Shown: positions 5,000 through 6,562 of the stretch, piece after piece
Position numbering within the stretch: the first letter of the stretch is position 1
Layout of the letters: the number at the start of each line of letters is the position of its first letter
Assembly: GCA_016209995.1 (NCBI GenBank)
Contig: JACQVC010000334.1
Location: forward strand, 1-6,562
Length of the DNA: 6,562 nucleotides
Direction of reading: 5' to 3'
Origin: Gemmatimonadota bacterium
GTDB taxonomy: Bacteria; Gemmatimonadota; Gemmatimonadetes; Longimicrobiales; Gaopeijiaceae
Made by a program: the position numbers and the translations under genes
Notes under the pieces: model-generated
Databases searched by the model: none
Seen by the model: only the letters and a program-made list of their open reading frames with translations
Told to the model about the DNA's origin: nothing

Positions 5000-6319
5000 T
5001 CAGCCGCGGGCCAGACCCCGCATACGCTTCATCATCTTCTCCATATCGCGGAACTGCTTGAGCAGCCGGTTCACTTCGGCGACGGGGCGTCCGCTGCCCC
5101 GAGCCACGCGCGCGCGTCGCGACCCGTTCATGATCTCCGGCCGCTTGCGCTCCTCCGGAGTCATGGACAGGATGATCGCCTCGACGTGCTTCATGCGCTT
5201 GGGATCGAGATTCGCCTGCCCCATCATCTTCGCGCTGACTCCGGGGACCATCTTCAGGAGCTGCTCGAGCGGCCCCATGCGCTGCACCTGCCGCAGCGCC
5301 TGCAGGAAGTCTTCGAGGTCGAAGCGCCCACCGCGCACGACCTTCTTCTCGAGACGCTCCCGTTCCTCGGTCGCGATAGCGCGCTCGGCCCGCTCGACGA
5401 GACCGACCACATCCCCCATCTGCAGGATGCGGCCGGCCAAACGGTCCGGATCGCAGGGCTCCAGATCGTCGAGCTTCTCGCCGACACCCACGAACTTGAT
5501 GGGCCGCTGCGTGACCCCGTGGATGGACAGCGCGGCGCCGCCGCGCGCATCCCCATCCAGCTTCGTCAGGATCACGCCGCTCAGGCCCAACGCGGCGTCG
5601 AACCCCCGAGCCACGTTGACCGCCTCCTGCCCGATCATGGCGTCCACGACGAGCAGGATCTCCGTGGGTGCCAGCGCCTGCTTGAGCCGCTGCAACTCGG
5701 CCATCAACGCCTCGTCGACCTGCAGGCGTCCGGCGCTGTCGACGACCATCACGTCGAAGCGTTCGTCCCGCGCACGCGCCACGGCCGACTGTGCCAGCGC
5801 GACGACATCCGGGCTGGCAGCCCCGCCGTCGGACGCACGCTGGTGTACGGCCACGCCGATCTGCTCGCCCAGCGTAGCGAGTTGCGCAACTGCGGCCGGC
5901 CGCACCAGGTCGCACGCGACCAGAAGCGGGCGGCGGCCTTCACGCTGCAACCGTTTCGCGAGCTTGGCGGCCGTCGTGGTCTTACCCGAACCCTGCAGCC
6001 CCACGACCATGAGCACCGTGGGCGGCGTGCGGGCGAACGTCAACACGGACGGAGCGCCGCCCAGGAGCTGCGCCAGCTCGTCGCGCACGATCTTCGTGAG
6101 CTGCTGGCCGGGCGAAACCGACTTCAGCACGCGCTCGCCCAGCGCCTTCTCCTGGACCCGCTCCAGGAACTCGCGAGTCAGGGCAAAATGGACGTCCGCC
6201 TCCAGCAGCACTCGCCGGATCTCGCGGACTCCGTCCCTGATCATCGGCTCCGTGAGCAACCCGCGCTCCCGGAACCGGCCCAGCACCTGGTCGAGCTTTT
6301 GGCTCAGTTCATCAAACAT
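5000..6319 (-). CDS. ffh: Signal recognition particle protein Ffh (SRP54 GTPase)
   Basis: Ffh binds 4.5S RNA and signal sequences on nascent chains, then docks with FtsY at the membrane through a twinned GTPase reaction. The 439-residue length is normal. The N domain occupies about 1-95. The G domain (about 100-295) has the P-loop GLQGSGKTTTAAKLA (107-121), DLVRPAA (137-143), DSAGR (194-198), TKLDGDARGG (252-261) and GVGEKLDDLEP (278-288). The methionine-rich M domain (about 325-437) holds FDLEDFLQALRQVQRMGPL, then the RNA-binding SRRARVARGSGRPVAEVNRLL (400-420) and MEKMMKRMRG. Two motif variants are unusual: DLVRPAA for the common D-x-Y-R-P-A-A, and DSAGR for DTAGR. The ATG at 6319 aligns with the family N-terminus (MFDELSQKL), although its ribosome site is weak. 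It is the first gene of the operon. Confidence 0.97.
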   Translation of the reverse strand: MFDELSQKLDQVLGRFRERGLLTEPMIRDGVREIRRVLLEADVHFALTREFLERVQEKALGERVLKSVSPGQQLTKIVRDELAQLLGGAPSVLTFARTPPTVLMVVGLQGSGKTTTAAKLAKRLQREGRRPLLVACDLVRPAAVAQLATLGEQIGVAVHQRASDGGAASPDVVALAQSAVARARDERFDVMVVDSAGRLQVDEALMAELQRLKQALAPTEILLVVDAMIGQEAVNVARGFDAALGLSGVILTKLDGDARGGAALSIHGVTQRPIKFVGVGEKLDDLEPCDPDRLAGRILQMGDVVGLVERAERAIATEERERLEKKVVRGGRFDLEDFLQALRQVQRMGPLEQLLKMVPGVSAKMMGQANLDPKRMKHVEAIILSMTPEERKRPEIMNGSRRARVARGSGRPVAEVNRLLKQFRDMEKMMKRMRGLARG

Positions 6320-6400
6320 GGCTGCGAATCCCGCGCCGACGCACCCCCACGTACCGCGATGCCCCGGCCGCGAGCCAACAGGGTAAGACCGAAGCCTAAT

Positions 6401-6429
6401 AAGTTACCGAGTGCGTAGGGTGGACTCAA
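6401..6429 (-). promoter_or_regulatory. Possible sigma70-type promoter for the ffh operon
   Basis: On the minus strand TTGAGT (6424-6429; four of six matches to TTGACA) and TAACTT (6401-6406; keeps the first T, the A and the last T of TATAAT) are 17 bases apart. Transcription would begin near 6394, leaving a 5' leader of about 75 bases before the ffh start. The -10 box is poor, and other AT-rich hexamers lie in the same stretch (TTATTA just downstream). This is a candidate only. The rest of 6320-6562 shows no RNA gene or repeat that I can support. Confidence 0.35.
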
Positions 6430-6562
6430 GGCTGGCTCAGCCCTCCTCAGCGGTTTCGGAAGGTGGTAGGCGGTAAGCGGCGGCATGGCGTTGGTGCCGT
6501 GAGTGTTGACGTGGCGGGGGAGGTATGGGAAGAGGAGAGGTTGTTTCGCGAATGGTTGAGGA

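Noticed and set aside
5058..6418. Two long plus-strand open frames (442 and 410 codons)
   Set aside because: Both lie opposite ffh. Their composition (rich in Ser/Arg/Thr or His/Gln/Leu) is that of antisense frames in GC-rich DNA.
6304..6486. A 60-codon minus-strand frame upstream of ffh
   Set aside because: It overlaps the ffh start and the candidate promoter and has no ribosome site or recognisable features.

Overview
The window is high-GC bacterial DNA with a conserved housekeeping operon on the minus strand (about 2050-6320) next to a small accessory patch of insertion-sequence debris (1 to about 2015). The operon reads, in transcription order, ffh - rpsP - rimM - trmD - rplS - rnhB, followed by a separately promoted tRNA-Lys(UUU). 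This order is widespread in bacteria, so it says little about taxonomy. TrmD carries a GHYKDVDQRV-type motif in place of the proteobacterial GRYEGVDERV type. From memory, similar GHY..VDQRV forms occur in Bacteroidota-like and related lineages, and with the high GC this loosely suggests a GC-rich FCB or Gemmatimonadota-type organism. That placement is a guess.

Region by region: 1-403 (minus) is the C-terminal part of an IS110-family transposase, cut at its 5' side by an IS630-family element (407-1610, TA at both ends, imperfect 30-bp inverted repeats). The IS630 transposase is split into two frames across a run of eight A residues. A -1 shift there restores a continuous protein of about 368 residues with a complete D-D-E triad. 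Beyond the IS, 1614-1943 holds an orphan open frame on the plus strand that I cannot identify, and 1965-2015 is a hairpin-forming repeat. Then come tRNA-Lys with its own promoter and the housekeeping operon. The last 240 bases (6320-6562) hold a possible ffh promoter and an uncertain divergent open frame at the edge.

The operon genes work together in translation and membrane targeting. Ffh is the SRP GTPase, S16 and L19 are ribosomal proteins, RimM matures the 30S head, TrmD makes m1G37 in tRNA, and RNase HII removes ribonucleotides from DNA. I see no CRISPR array, defence system or plainly novel system. The most interesting points are the frameshift in the IS630 transposase, the IS630/IS110 junction whose two flanks do not rejoin into one gene, the long charged tail on S16, and two mutually exclusive hairpins in the ffh-rpsP gap.
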